A DNA stretch of 64,000 bases. Source: an uncultured Polaribacter sp. GTDB lineage: Bacteria; Bacteroidota; Bacteroidia; Flavobacteriales; Flavobacteriaceae. The notes beneath the pieces were generated by a model. The model saw nothing but the letters and a program-made list of their open reading frames with translations, was not told the DNA's origin and made no database searches. Numbering within the stretch: the first letter of the stretch is position 1; every line of letters starts with the position of its first letter. The stretch is taken from contig CALSOT010000007.1 in assembly GCA_943788045.1 (NCBI GenBank), positions 62,001 through 126,000 on the forward strand, read 5' to 3'. The position numbers were made by a program, and so were the translations under genes. Below, in pieces: positions 1 to 9,587 of the stretch.

Positions 1-1
1 T

Positions 2-1198
2 ATTATGACAGGAATTAGACCAAGTGAAACTCGTTTTAATGATTTTTCTTCAAGAGCATCAAAAGATACTCCGAATGCAAAACCATTAAATCAAATTTTT
101 CAAGAGAATGGTTATGAGACTATTTCTTACGGTAAAATATATCATCATAAAGACGATTTTCAAGAATACTGGTCAGAGAGAGATGATGGTCAAATTCAGA
201 GTGATTTTCAAGATCCTGCTTCTATAGAAAGAATTAATAATGCGGAACGAGGTGAATATGGAAAAAAACAACCTGCTTTTGAATATCCAGATGTAGATGA
301 CTATGCATATAATGATGGTAAAATTACTAAAAAGGCCATCAATAAAATGAAAGAATTAAAAGATAAAAACACACCATTTTTTATGGCGATTGGTTATGTT
401 TCACCTCATTTGCCTTTTATTCAGCCAAAAAAATATTGGGATATGTATGAGCATGATGAAATTGAATTGGCAGATAATGTTTATCATCCAAAAAATGTTC
501 AAAACATTGCAATTCATGCGCAACATAACTCTGCAGAAATGAGAAAAAATTATTTAGATATGCCTTTAGAAGGTAAATTAGATGATGATTTAGCGCGTAA
601 TTTAATACATGGTTATTACGCAAGTGTCACTTACATGGATGCTTTAATTGGAGAATTAATTAAAGGTTTAGATGATTTAGATTTAAGACAAAATACGACA
701 ATTATTTTGTGGAGTGATCATGGATACTTTTTAGGTGAACATGGCTTTTGGTGTAAACACAGTACTTTTAATGAAGCTGTTAAAATTCCATTTATAATAT
801 CTTCTCCAGAATATGTTAAAAATAAAACTACACAATCGTTTACAGAGTTGGTAGATGTTTATCCTACTTTATGTGAATTAACAAATTTAAAAGCGCCTAC
901 TTATCTTCAAGGTAAAAGTTTAGTACCAGTTTTAATAGACCCAACAAAAGAAATTAAAACTGAAGTATACACGCGTTATAAACAAGGAGAAGCTGTCATT
1001 GATAAAGATTATTCTTATACAGAATTTGTTGAAGGCGATAAATATTTAGGCAATATGTTATATGATAATCATACAGATATAAAACAAAATATAGATTTAT
1101 CTAAAATGAAAAGCAGTACTAAAATTGTAGAAAAATACAAAGAGAAATTAAGAATTAAGCGTGCAGAAGTAAACAAAGATCCTTTTCAGAAAGAATAA
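2..1198 (+). CDS. Sulfatase (S1 family), 5' end outside the window
   Basis: Arylsulfatase-superfamily enzyme that would remove sulfate esters from a glycan, probably in the periplasm or at the surface. The reading frame is open to the window edge, and its first visible residues (IMTGIRP) are those that follow the catalytic CxPSR motif, so the formylglycine cysteine, metal aspartates and signal peptide lie upstream. Visible family signatures are the SPHLPFIQPKKYWDMY segment, WSDHGYFLGEHGFWCKHS (metal-binding D/H and lysine) and VDVYPTLCEL. These resemble iduronate-2-sulfatase-like S1_7 enzymes and match the complete sulfatase at 14763-16646. It is the first gene of the xylan locus seen here and is closed by a hairpin at 1216-1258. 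Family is certain; substrate is inferred only from context. Confidence 0.9.
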   Translation: MMTGIRPSETRFNDFSSRASKDTPNAKPLNQIFQENGYETISYGKIYHHKDDFQEYWSERDDGQIQSDFQDPASIERINNAERGEYGKKQPAFEYPDVDDYAYNDGKITKKAINKMKELKDKNTPFFMAIGYVSPHLPFIQPKKYWDMYEHDEIELADNVYHPKNVQNIAIHAQHNSAEMRKNYLDMPLEGKLDDDLARNLIHGYYASVTYMDALIGELIKGLDDLDLRQNTTIILWSDHGYFLGEHGFWCKHSTFNEAVKIPFIISSPEYVKNKTTQSFTELVDVYPTLCELTNLKAPTYLQGKSLVPVLIDPTKEIKTEVYTRYKQGEAVIDKDYSYTEFVEGDKYLGNMLYDNHTDIKQNIDLSKMKSSTKIVEKYKEKLRIKRAEVNKDPFQKE

Positions 1199-1215
1199 AA
1201 TCCCCAAATTTATAA

Positions 1216-1258
1216 GAGCTCAATCAATATTCTCCTAATTTATTGATTGGGCTTCTTT
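1216..1258 (+). terminator. Rho-independent terminator after the first sulfatase
   Basis: Stem GCTCAATCAAT (1218-1228) pairs with ATTGATTGGGC (1242-1252) with one G-T pair, followed by a short T-rich run. It lies 20 bp after the sulfatase stop. Confidence 0.6.
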
Positions 1259-1427
1259 ACATAGATTATTGACAATAATTTTTTTGTGCTTAAAATTTCA
1301 TAATATTTCCTCAAAATTTATAGTCTTTGACCCATTTCTTTTAGAGCATATCTTAACTTTATAATTAGTTTAGTTCTATTAATTAAATCGTAATTCAAAT
1401 ATATTTTAAACCAAAATTACCAATATT

Positions 1428-2702
1428 ATGAAAAAAAACTACTTTATTACTTTATTAACTTTAGTGTTAACTTTTAGCGCTTTTTCTCAAGTTACTTTTG
1501 ACTTTAAAACTGCTCAAGATCCATTAGGATGGGTGAAAGCTGGAGGTGCGCAAGCAGCAACAATTGTTGCAGACGGTTTAGCAATTTCTTGGACTGATGC
1601 AGGAAATAAAATTCCTAAATTAAAACAGACAGATGCCAATATTGATGCAAGTAAATATAAGATAATTGCTTTTACAGTTATCAATAATTCATCTGAAGTT
1701 AAAAGATTAAGAACTTTACACTTTAAAGGAGATTCCGGTACAGATCCGTCAAGTGGAGCTGGCTCAAATACCAGATATACAAACATAGATATTATTACTT
1801 CTGCAACTTCAGAAATATATTATTTTAATTTAACACATCCAGAATGGGTTAATTATAATGCAGCAAGCAATGATGATACAGATTCAGATATGGATCATAT
1901 ATCAATATTATTAACAACTGCTACAAATGGAGGTTTAAATGTGGCAAGTACTGCAGGAGATTTAATTATTGAAAAAATTGAATTTTTAGAATCTATACCA
2001 TCTACTCCTCGTAATGATTTTACTTTTAATGACACTTCAGATGCTGAAGGTTTTTCTGGTGCAAATGGTGTAACATTAACACAACCAGTTGCAGGTGAAA
2101 TTAATTTAGAAATTACCAATGCAAGTCAGTTTCCAAAATTTGAGCAAACAGGAGTTTACAGTGTAGATGCTGATGCTTTTAAAGGAGTGGAAATTACGTT
2201 AATTAATAATTCTCCAAAAAATAGATTGAGCTTTGTTTCACCTTCAGGAACAAGTGAATTTATTTCAAAAGAAATGAATACTAATGATCCAAACCCACAA
2301 ACTATTAAACTAGATTTAAAATTGGCTACAAATTGGACAGGGGTTCAAAAAAACTGGTGGTTGCAATTAATTGAAAACCCTGGAGATGGCGCAGTTGCTT
2401 CTGCTGCTTCAATTCAAATTCAGCAAATTTTATTTGTTGATGAAGTTTTAAGTGCTGTTGATATTCAGAAAGAAGATTTAGGGATTTCTATTTATCCAAA
2501 CCCTGTAATCAATTCTTTTAAAATTTTATCTCCTTTAAAAATTGAAAAAGTTGAAATATTTAATGTTTTAGGTCAAAAAAGTAGTATTCAAAACTTAAAA
2601 TCGAACACAGTAGATGTTTCAACCTTATCAAAAGGAATTTACATCTTAAAAGTCTACCAAGAGAATGCAAAAGTAACGACTAAAAAATTTATTAAAAAGT
2701 AA
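1428..2702 (+). CDS. T9SS-sorted putative glycan-binding protein with two related domains
   Basis: Secreted 424-residue protein with no recognised catalytic domain. It has a signal peptide (residues 1-20, ending AFSQ), two consecutive beta-rich domains (about 22-190 and 195-340) that share a 'FDF/FNDT...GW/GF...LEI...KxxxFTVINNS/ITLINNS' pattern, and a type A T9SS sorting domain at about 350-424 (IYPNP ... STLSKGIYILKVY ... KKFIKK). The second domain recurs in the T9SS gene at 17979-20831, where similar text (LAFVS, SMNxxD, W.G..NNSWFL) is visible. This suggests a small family of binding modules for the same polysaccharide. It would be anchored at the cell surface after export through the Por machinery. 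It stands alone between two terminators. The binding role is inference. Confidence 0.7.
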   Translation: MKKNYFITLLTLVLTFSAFSQVTFDFKTAQDPLGWVKAGGAQAATIVADGLAISWTDAGNKIPKLKQTDANIDASKYKIIAFTVINNSSEVKRLRTLHFKGDSGTDPSSGAGSNTRYTNIDIITSATSEIYYFNLTHPEWVNYNAASNDDTDSDMDHISILLTTATNGGLNVASTAGDLIIEKIEFLESIPSTPRNDFTFNDTSDAEGFSGANGVTLTQPVAGEINLEITNASQFPKFEQTGVYSVDADAFKGVEITLINNSPKNRLSFVSPSGTSEFISKEMNTNDPNPQTIKLDLKLATNWTGVQKNWWLQLIENPGDGAVASAASIQIQQILFVDEVLSAVDIQKEDLGISIYPNPVINSFKILSPLKIEKVEIFNVLGQKSSIQNLKSNTVDVSTLSKGIYILKVYQENAKVTTKKFIKK

Positions 2703-2720
2703 CTGAATTAGATAAATAAA

Positions 2721-2751
2721 GGCACTCAACGTATTTGAGTGTCTTTTTGTT
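2721..2751 (+). terminator. Rho-independent terminator
   Basis: Stem GCACTCAA / TTTGAGTGTC with a four-base loop, followed by TTTTTGTTT, 20 bp after the stop of the T9SS protein. Confidence 0.8.
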
Positions 2752-2784
2752 TTATAAAACTCTAAACCAATAATATTTATTGAA

Positions 2785-4905
2785 ATGACTATAAATAGAT
2801 ACCTTTTTCTTGTTTTTTTGTTGTGTCTTAATTCGATTCAAGCTCAAGATTTATTATCTGGAATTGGAAGTTTTGACACCTCTAATCCTTTGAATTCTTG
2901 GATAACTACTACGAATGGAAGTGGGAATTTTGAGGCTATTACAAGCGAATCTTATTTTGGAACATCTTCTTTAAAGACAGAAGTTTCAATGTCAAATGCT
3001 GATGATGTTACATTAATGAATTCAATAAATTTTTCTGTTAATTCTGGTGTAATTTATACAGCTTCTTTTTATTTAAAAGGAACAATAAATAATGAGTTTT
3101 CTGTTTCTTTAATGAATAATGCAACAGAAGTAGTCTCTAAAGTAGGCAATACAGTTTTAGACGAATGGACGTATTTTACTTTTTCATTTACCTCAAATAT
3201 TACATCATCAACAGGGAAGATTAAAATTAATTTTAAAGAAAAAGGGGTTTATTTTATTGATGAATTTGTTGTAAAAACCGGTGCTGTAAATAAATGGTAT
3301 GTGAGTGCAAATGGCTCTAATTCAAATGCTGGTAACAACATAAATAGTCCTTTTAAAACCATTAACCATGCAATAGATAATGCTTGGAATCCTGGTGATA
3401 TTATATATGTAATGAATGGAACTTACAGAAATAATGGTTTTGGAAATGGTAATAAAAACAATGGTCCAATTGTAAATATTAACAAAGGAGGCACATTAAA
3501 TGGACCTTTAGTTATTAAAAATTACCCTAATCACAAACCTAAGTTAGAGTTTGATGGTTCAGGAGGTTTTGTATGTGGAACAGGTAAATTTTTAGAAATT
3601 GCAGGTTTTGAAATTCAAGGACCAAATCAGCAAATAACTTATAATGAAGCCAATAGTTATCGTTTAATTCAGAATAATTATTATAAGGGAAGAGGAATTA
3701 CTGTTTGGGCTTCAGGTGGAGGTCATCACATTATTTTACACAGTAATAAAGTGTACGATTGTCCTGGTTCTGGAATTAGGATAAACAATTCTGACTATGC
3801 CACAATTACAAATAACGAAGTTTCAAATTGTACTATTTACACATCCTCTGGCTCTAGTGCAATTGTTTTAGCACAATCCAAATCTATAGATTCTGATGCT
3901 AAAGTTAAAATGAGAATTACAAAAAACAAAGTGTTTAATAACGAGAACAAAATTCATTATTTTAATCATAATTACGATTGTTCTTCAAATCCTTCTGCTT
4001 ATGGATGTCAAGATTATCCTAAAATTATAGATGGTTCTGGCTGTTATATCACAAGAAATAACGATAGAGGTTCAGGTGGTAATGACGAAAACCCTAATGG
4101 ACAATATCAAGGATACTTTTATTTTGCCAACAATATTGCTTATGGAAATGGAATAAATGGCTTAGTTGTGCATAAGTCTGATTATTCAATTGTTATGAAT
4201 AATACAATTTACAATAACGGGGCAACACCACTAACCGAGGGTAGACAAGCTGCAGGTGGAATTACTGTAAACAATTCTAAAGAAGTTAGAATGTACAACA
4301 ATATAAGTTGGGTAAGATATACCACAGATTACAGTTATCGTGTTTTTGGTGCAACACAAAATATTAAAGGAAAAAACAATATTCGTTTTAACGGTAATTC
4401 TAATGCTGGTGGTCTAATAAATATGATAGAAGCCAATCCAGAATTTGTAGATGTTAATAATTTAGATTTTAATTTGTCTGCCTCTAGTCCTGCAAGAGAT
4501 TCAGGTATTTCTGAATCGAATATACTAAGGTTACCCGGAGATCTCACAGGATATATGTACACACCTGCTTATGATTTTGCAAACTATTCTAGAAATTTAA
4601 ACACTACAGATATTGGAGCTCTTGAATACGTAATTCCATTATCTGTCAATGAATTTAAGGGTTTCGAAAATAAAATTACATTATATCCAAATCCAGCCTC
4701 TAATATTTTAACGATAAAAGGAGTAGAATCAGCTAATTCCATTTCCATTTTTGATGTTCTCGGAAAAGAACAAATAAGAATTAAAAATACAGAAACAAAT
4801 TCACATTTTAATAAAGTTGATATCCATCAATTACAACCAGGTTTGTATATTATTAAAGTTTTTGGAGCAAAAACTCAAAACTCATTAAAATTTATAAAAA
4901 GCTAA
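2785..4905 (+). CDS. T9SS-sorted right-handed beta-helix protein (putative glycan-active enzyme)
   Basis: Secreted 706-residue protein. It has a signal peptide (1-20, ending IQAQ), a CBM4/9-like or CenC-like N-terminal domain at about 25-165 (NPLNSW..., SLKTEVS..., YTASFYLKG), then a DUF1565/pectate-lyase-like right-handed parallel beta-helix at about 170-600. The helix opens with WYVSANGSNSNAGNNINSPF and carries many NN-ladders (IVMNNTIYNNG, VRMYNNISW). A type A T9SS sorting domain (LYPNPASNILTI ... KFIKS) ends it. Beta-helix folds of this kind occur in polysaccharide lyases and in glycoside hydrolase families such as GH120 and GH141; next to GH10/GH43/GH11 a xylan-directed role is plausible. 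I cannot pick catalytic residues, so the enzyme class stays open. Confidence 0.75.
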   Translation: MTINRYLFLVFLLCLNSIQAQDLLSGIGSFDTSNPLNSWITTTNGSGNFEAITSESYFGTSSLKTEVSMSNADDVTLMNSINFSVNSGVIYTASFYLKGTINNEFSVSLMNNATEVVSKVGNTVLDEWTYFTFSFTSNITSSTGKIKINFKEKGVYFIDEFVVKTGAVNKWYVSANGSNSNAGNNINSPFKTINHAIDNAWNPGDIIYVMNGTYRNNGFGNGNKNNGPIVNINKGGTLNGPLVIKNYPNHKPKLEFDGSGGFVCGTGKFLEIAGFEIQGPNQQITYNEANSYRLIQNNYYKGRGITVWASGGGHHIILHSNKVYDCPGSGIRINNSDYATITNNEVSNCTIYTSSGSSAIVLAQSKSIDSDAKVKMRITKNKVFNNENKIHYFNHNYDCSSNPSAYGCQDYPKIIDGSGCYITRNNDRGSGGNDENPNGQYQGYFYFANNIAYGNGINGLVVHKSDYSIVMNNTIYNNGATPLTEGRQAAGGITVNNSKEVRMYNNISWVRYTTDYSYRVFGATQNIKGKNNIRFNGNSNAGGLINMIEANPEFVDVNNLDFNLSASSPARDSGISESNILRLPGDLTGYMYTPAYDFANYSRNLNTTDIGALEYVIPLSVNEFKGFENKITLYPNPASNILTIKGVESANSISIFDVLGKEQIRIKNTETNSHFNKVDIHQLQPGLYIIKVFGAKTQNSLKFIKS

Positions 4906-5049
4906 ACTTCAATCCTCAAAAATAGCAGCTATTGCTCGTTTTTTACTATTGATTTGATTGAATTGAGGCTACTTTTATCAGACAAAACACTGTTTGAACT
5001 ATAATTAAAAAATAGTTTTTTAAAATAGTTTTTAATAAGACAATTTTTA

Positions 5050-6189
5050 ATGATGAAAATAATTAAAACTTCACTTTTTATTTTTGCACTTTTAATGATT
5101 TTCGCTTCGTGTTCAAGAAAATTAAATGATAATTCTAATCAACAAGAACCTCAAATTTCTTTAAGCGAGGTCTATAAAAATAATTTTTTTATTGGTGCTG
5201 CAATTAGCGAAGATCAAATTCTTGAAAAAGACAATCGCTCATTATCAATTGTAAGAAATCAATACAACACAATTACGCCAGAAAACGCTTTGAAATGGAT
5301 GTTTTTACAACCATATCCTAATAAATTTGAGTTTGACGTAGCTGATAAATACGTAGAATTTGGTCTTAATAATAATATGCACATTGTAGGACACACCTTA
5401 GTTTGGCACTCGCAATTGGCAGATTTTATGAATGAAGTAACAGACAAAACGATGATGTCTAATTATGTGAATAATCATATAAATACGATTGTAAAAAGAT
5501 ATAAAGGAAAAATTGATACTTGGGATGTTGTAAATGAAGCATTAAACGAAGATGGAACTTTAAGAGAATCTATCTTTCTAAAAACACTCGGAGAAAACTA
5601 TATTATAGATGCTTTTAAATTGGCAGAAAAAGGAGATCCAAATGCAGAATTGGCTTATAATGATTATAATTTATGCAGTCCTAAAAAACGTGAAGGCGCA
5701 ATTAGATTGATTAAAAATCTTCAAAAAAAGAACGCTAAAATTAATGCAGTTGGCATACAAGCTCATTGGAAATTAAACACACCTTCTATAGACGAAATTG
5801 AAAAAAGTATCATCGCCTATGCAGGTTTAGGTATTAAAGTAATGTTTACTGAATTAGATATTTCTGTTTTGCCAAATCCTTGGGAAGTTGTTGGAGCAGG
5901 AGTAGAGCAAAACTTCGACAAATTTATAGGTGATTCAAAAATGAATCCTTATCCAGAAAGTTTACCAGATTCTATGCTTCATAAACAAGCAAAGCGCTAT
6001 GAAGATATCTTTGAATTATTCTTAAAACACGAAGATAAAATAAGCAGAATTACTTTTTGGGGTGTTACAGATAAAACCTCTTGGTTAAATGATTGGCCCA
6101 TTAAAGGGCGTACAAATTATCCGCTTTTATTTGATAGAAATTATCAACCTAAACAGGCATATCATAGCATTTTAGATTTAAAAAAATAA
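5050..6189 (+). CDS. GH10 endo-1,4-beta-xylanase, lipoprotein
   Basis: Retaining endoxylanase that cuts the beta-1,4-xylan backbone, likely surface-exposed. A lipobox (IFASC, Cys21) follows a hydrophobic signal, so this is a lipoprotein. The GH10 barrel is complete: HTLVWHSQ (about 115-122), TWDVVNEALNE with acid/base Glu163, and MFTELDISVLP with nucleophile Glu268. The C-terminal ITFWGVTDKTSWLND supplies the family tryptophans. Length (379 residues) is normal for a single-domain GH10. Two ATGs are adjacent at 5050 and 5053; either gives a valid signal. The GPH symporter follows after 32 bp, so the two are probably co-transcribed. Confidence 0.96.
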   Translation: MMKIIKTSLFIFALLMIFASCSRKLNDNSNQQEPQISLSEVYKNNFFIGAAISEDQILEKDNRSLSIVRNQYNTITPENALKWMFLQPYPNKFEFDVADKYVEFGLNNNMHIVGHTLVWHSQLADFMNEVTDKTMMSNYVNNHINTIVKRYKGKIDTWDVVNEALNEDGTLRESIFLKTLGENYIIDAFKLAEKGDPNAELAYNDYNLCSPKKREGAIRLIKNLQKKNAKINAVGIQAHWKLNTPSIDEIEKSIIAYAGLGIKVMFTELDISVLPNPWEVVGAGVEQNFDKFIGDSKMNPYPESLPDSMLHKQAKRYEDIFELFLKHEDKISRITFWGVTDKTSWLNDWPIKGRTNYPLLFDRNYQPKQAYHSILDLKK

Positions 6190-6221
6190 GATTACTTAAA
6201 TACATTTCAATAAAAAATAAG

Positions 6222-7661
6222 ATGAATATCAATTCGCAAAAATTATCTGTTAAAGAAAAAATTGGATATAGTTTAGGAGACCTTGCTGCAAATCTTGTTT
6301 TTCAAACTTTAATGACATACCTAGCCTATTTCTACACAGATATTTATGGTTTAGATGCAAATGATGCAACAGCAATTATGTTTATTGTTGGTACAGTTGC
6401 TGCTTTCGGATTTAATCCAATTGTTGGTGCAATTGCAGACAGAACAAATTCAAAATGGGGTAAATTTAGACCTTGGATTTTATTTACAGCAATTCCTTTA
6501 GGAGTCATCTCTGTTTTAGCTTTTAGTACACCAGACTTTACTTACCAAGGAAAAGTTATTTATGCTGTAATAACCTACACTTTATTATTGTTATTATATG
6601 CAGCAAGTAATTTACCATATTCGGCTTTAAGTGGCGTAATTACGGGCGATATGAAAGAAAGAAATAGTATTTCTTCTTATCGTTTTGTGGCAGTTATGTT
6701 TGCCCAATTTTTTGTACAAGTATTTATGTTACCAATTATAATTTCTGCAGGTGATGGAGATAAAGCAGTGGGTATTGAAATTGTAATGACTTGGTTAGCA
6801 GTAATAGGAACTATAATGTTGCTAATTACTTTCTTTACTACCAAAGAAAGAATTGTTCCAAAACCAGATCAAAAATCGAGTGTGAAAGAAGATTTATTAG
6901 ATTTAGTAAAGAATAAACCTTGGGTTATAATGTTGCTTTTAACAACATTATCATTTGTAACATTAGCTATGAAAGGTGGTTCTTATGTGTATTATTTCGA
7001 GAATTTTGTAGACAAATCTACACTAACAAATTTTATAAGTCCAATTTTAGATTTCTTGTCTAATATAGGTGTTAATTTCTTCGGAAATGATCCAGTATCA
7101 GCAGGATTTGGACTATTTAATGCTGGTGGAATTATCTTTATGATAATTGGTATTGGTTTGTCAAAAGGATTAGCAGATAAATACGGTAAAAGAAATGTTT
7201 TTGGAGTGTTTTTATTCATCTCAACAATTTTTATAGTATCATTTTATTTCTTTTCGCCAGAATCTGTAACTCTTATGTTTTTAGCACAAGTGTTCCACGG
7301 ATTCTTTTATGGAATTACAATTCCGCTTCTTTGGGCTATGATTGCAGATGTTGCAGATTATTCTGAATGGAAAAATAAACGCAGAGCAACAGCTATTATT
7401 TTCTCTGCAATGATGGTAGGTTTAAAATTAGGCTTAACTATTGGTAGTTCTTTAGTCGCTAAAATATTAGGATCTTATGGTTACGTTCCAAATAGTGCTA
7501 ATGGCCAAACAGAATTAGCCATACAAGGAACAAAAATGTTGGTAAGTATATTTCCTTCAATTCCTTTTTTAATAGGAGTTGTTTTGTTGTTTTTCTATGA
7601 AATAAACAAAAAAATGGAAACAAAAATAGAAGCTGAATTAAAAGAAAGAAGAAATAATTAA
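6222..7661 (+). CDS. GPH-family (MFS) xyloside:cation symporter
   Basis: Inner-membrane symporter of the glycoside-pentoside-hexuronide family, expected to bring xylobiose or other xylosides into the cytoplasm with Na+ or H+. At 479 residues with about 12 hydrophobic segments it has the family length. The N-terminal KIGYSLGDLAANLVFQTL and GKFRPWILFTAIPLG segments and the cytoplasmic-loop pattern ADVADYSEWKNKRRATAI are typical of XynP/XynB-type members. It sits between the GH10 xylanase and a GH43, with only 3 bp to the latter, which supports xylo-oligosaccharide as substrate. Confidence 0.93.
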   Translation: MNINSQKLSVKEKIGYSLGDLAANLVFQTLMTYLAYFYTDIYGLDANDATAIMFIVGTVAAFGFNPIVGAIADRTNSKWGKFRPWILFTAIPLGVISVLAFSTPDFTYQGKVIYAVITYTLLLLLYAASNLPYSALSGVITGDMKERNSISSYRFVAVMFAQFFVQVFMLPIIISAGDGDKAVGIEIVMTWLAVIGTIMLLITFFTTKERIVPKPDQKSSVKEDLLDLVKNKPWVIMLLLTTLSFVTLAMKGGSYVYYFENFVDKSTLTNFISPILDFLSNIGVNFFGNDPVSAGFGLFNAGGIIFMIIGIGLSKGLADKYGKRNVFGVFLFISTIFIVSFYFFSPESVTLMFLAQVFHGFFYGITIPLLWAMIADVADYSEWKNKRRATAIIFSAMMVGLKLGLTIGSSLVAKILGSYGYVPNSANGQTELAIQGTKMLVSIFPSIPFLIGVVLLFFYEINKKMETKIEAELKERRNN

Positions 7662-7664
7662 GTT

Positions 7665-8702
7665 ATGCCAGAAGAAAGTATAGAACATGTAAATTTTGAT
7701 GATTTAAATAAAAGAGCAATTTCTAAACCAATCGTAAATCATATTTATACGGCAGATCCTTCAGCACATGTATTTGATGGAAAAATTTATATTTATCCGT
7801 CTCATGATGTGGATGCAGGTGAAGCTTTTGATGATTTAGGAAGTCATTTTGCTATGGAAGATTATCATGTAATTTCTATGGATTCTATTGATAGTGATGC
7901 TGTAGATAATGGAGTTGCTTTGCATGTAGATGATGTGGCTTGGGCAAAACAGCAAATGTGGGCGCCAGATGCCAATGAAAAAGACGGAACATATTATTTG
8001 TTTTTTCCAGCAAAAGATTATGAAGGAATTTTTAGAATTGGTGTTGCAACAAGTACATCGCCAGTAGGACCTTTTACACCTCAGCCAAACGCAATTAAAG
8101 ATAGTTTTTCTATAGATCCTGCTGTTTTTAAAGATGATGATGGTAGCTATTACATGTATTTTGGAGGTCTTTGGGGAGGGCAATTGCAACGTTGGAAAAC
8201 TGGAACTTTTAATCCTGAACAACCAGAAAGTCCAACTGCTTTTTTACCAAAGGATGATGAACCTGCCTTGTTGCCAATTGTTGCAAAAATGACAGACGAT
8301 TTATTAGAGTTTGCAGAAAAACCAAAGGAAATTGAAATTGTTGATGAACGAGGAAACTTATTATTAGCCGGTGATAATGATCGTCGTTTTTTTGAAGCAG
8401 CTTGGTTGCATAAAGAAAAAGATAAATATTATTTTTCTTATTCTACGGGAGATACGCACTTTATTTGTTATGCAATTGGAGACAATCCTTATGGACCCTT
8501 TACCTATAAAGGAAGAATTTTAAATCCTGTTGTCGGTTGGACATCACATCACTCTGTTTGTAAAGTTGATGAAAAAACTTACTTGTTTTATCACGACTCT
8601 TCTTTATCAAAAGGTGTTACCCATTTAAGATCTGTAAAAATTGCAGAAATTACTTACAATAAAGATGGCACAATAATTACTTTGGATCCTTATCTTAAAT
8701 AA
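7665..8702 (+). CDS. GH43 beta-xylosidase / alpha-L-arabinofuranosidase
   Basis: Inverting GH43 five-bladed propeller enzyme, 345 residues. Catalytic triad candidates are visible: base Asp31 in TADPSAHVFDGK, pKa-modulating Asp151 in SIDPAVFKDDDG, and acid Glu244 in FFEAAWLHK. There is no signal peptide, so it should act in the cytoplasm on oligosaccharides delivered by the symporter encoded 3 bp upstream. The opening DPSAHVFDGKIYIYPSHD is usual for the Bacteroidota GH43 enzymes found in xylan loci. Whether it releases xylose or arabinose cannot be decided from sequence. Confidence 0.95.
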   Translation: MPEESIEHVNFDDLNKRAISKPIVNHIYTADPSAHVFDGKIYIYPSHDVDAGEAFDDLGSHFAMEDYHVISMDSIDSDAVDNGVALHVDDVAWAKQQMWAPDANEKDGTYYLFFPAKDYEGIFRIGVATSTSPVGPFTPQPNAIKDSFSIDPAVFKDDDGSYYMYFGGLWGGQLQRWKTGTFNPEQPESPTAFLPKDDEPALLPIVAKMTDDLLEFAEKPKEIEIVDERGNLLLAGDNDRRFFEAAWLHKEKDKYYFSYSTGDTHFICYAIGDNPYGPFTYKGRILNPVVGWTSHHSVCKVDEKTYLFYHDSSLSKGVTHLRSVKIAEITYNKDGTIITLDPYLK

Positions 8703-8750
8703 GAATTCGTAAAGTTATGTAACTCTAAATTTTTATCATAAAAATAAATT

Positions 8751-9497
8751 ATGAAAATATATAGCATCAATAAAATTAACGGATTATTACTATTTTTCAT
8801 TTTAATGAGTACTTCTTTTGTTGCTCAAACATTTTGTATTGATAAAAAGTCTGATCAAATAATAGGAAATCAAGAAGGTTACAGTTACGAATTATGGAAT
8901 CAAAATTCACAAGGAAAAGCTTGTATAACTATTGAAAAAGGAGCTACTTTTAGTGGATATTGGAATGATATAGAAAATTATTTGGCACGTCGTGGATTGT
9001 CATATAATCAAACAAAAAAACATCAAGAAATAGGTGTTTTTAAAACTAATTTTAATTGTGAATATAACCCAACTAAAGGACGTAAAGGAAATTCTTATTT
9101 ATCTGTTTACGGCTGGACTATTGATCCTTTAATTGAATATTATATTGTTGAAGATTGGCGAAATTGGATACCCTCTAAGTCTAAAGATGCCATTTTAAAA
9201 GGTACTTTTAATGCAGATGGTAGTATATATGATGTGTACGAAAAAACAAGAATAGACAAACCATCTATTAAAGGTAATACTACATTTAAACAATATTTTA
9301 GCATAAGAAGAGAAACAAGAAATAAAGGATTCATAGATATTACTAGACATTTTAATACTTGGGAAAGTTTAGGGATGCCATTAGGTAAATTACATGAAGT
9401 TTCTTTTGTTGTAGAGGGGTATAAAAGCAACGGTAGCTTCAAATTTAAAGAGTTAGAAGTTCTTGTTTCAAAAACAGCATCAAGTCAAGAAAAATAA
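8751..9497 (+). CDS. GH11 endo-1,4-beta-xylanase
   Basis: Strict xylanase of the beta-jelly-roll family GH11. It has a signal peptide (about 1-25, ending FVAQ), so it is exported; with no lipobox or T9SS domain it is probably periplasmic or released. Diagnostic segments are YSYELWNQ, FSGYWNDIENYLARRG, SYLSVYGWTIDPLIEYYIVEDW with nucleophile Glu129, TTFKQYFSIR, and VVEGYKSNGS with acid/base Glu222. Length (248) is normal for a catalytic domain alone. It follows GH43 by 48 bp. GH11 is mainly known from fungi, Bacillota and Actinomycetota, so its pairing with GH10 in a flavobacterial locus is of note. Confidence 0.95.
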   Translation: MKIYSINKINGLLLFFILMSTSFVAQTFCIDKKSDQIIGNQEGYSYELWNQNSQGKACITIEKGATFSGYWNDIENYLARRGLSYNQTKKHQEIGVFKTNFNCEYNPTKGRKGNSYLSVYGWTIDPLIEYYIVEDWRNWIPSKSKDAILKGTFNADGSIYDVYEKTRIDKPSIKGNTTFKQYFSIRRETRNKGFIDITRHFNTWESLGMPLGKLHEVSFVVEGYKSNGSFKFKELEVLVSKTASSQEK

Positions 9498-9587
9498 AAT
9501 TTATTTCCACTATTAATTAAAAAATTTCTTATTTATTTTTTAAATTATAAAATCCCTTAAAAAAATAATAGTATGTTCCTTAAAAGT

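Noticed and set aside
2785..4905. Firm assignment of the beta-helix protein to a PL or GH120/GH141
   Set aside because: The fold is visible but I cannot identify catalytic residues, so only a general call is made.
7836..8222. 128-codon minus-strand ORF inside the GH43 gene
   Set aside because: Entirely within a certain GH43 coding sequence with intact catalytic residues; its translation has no family features.
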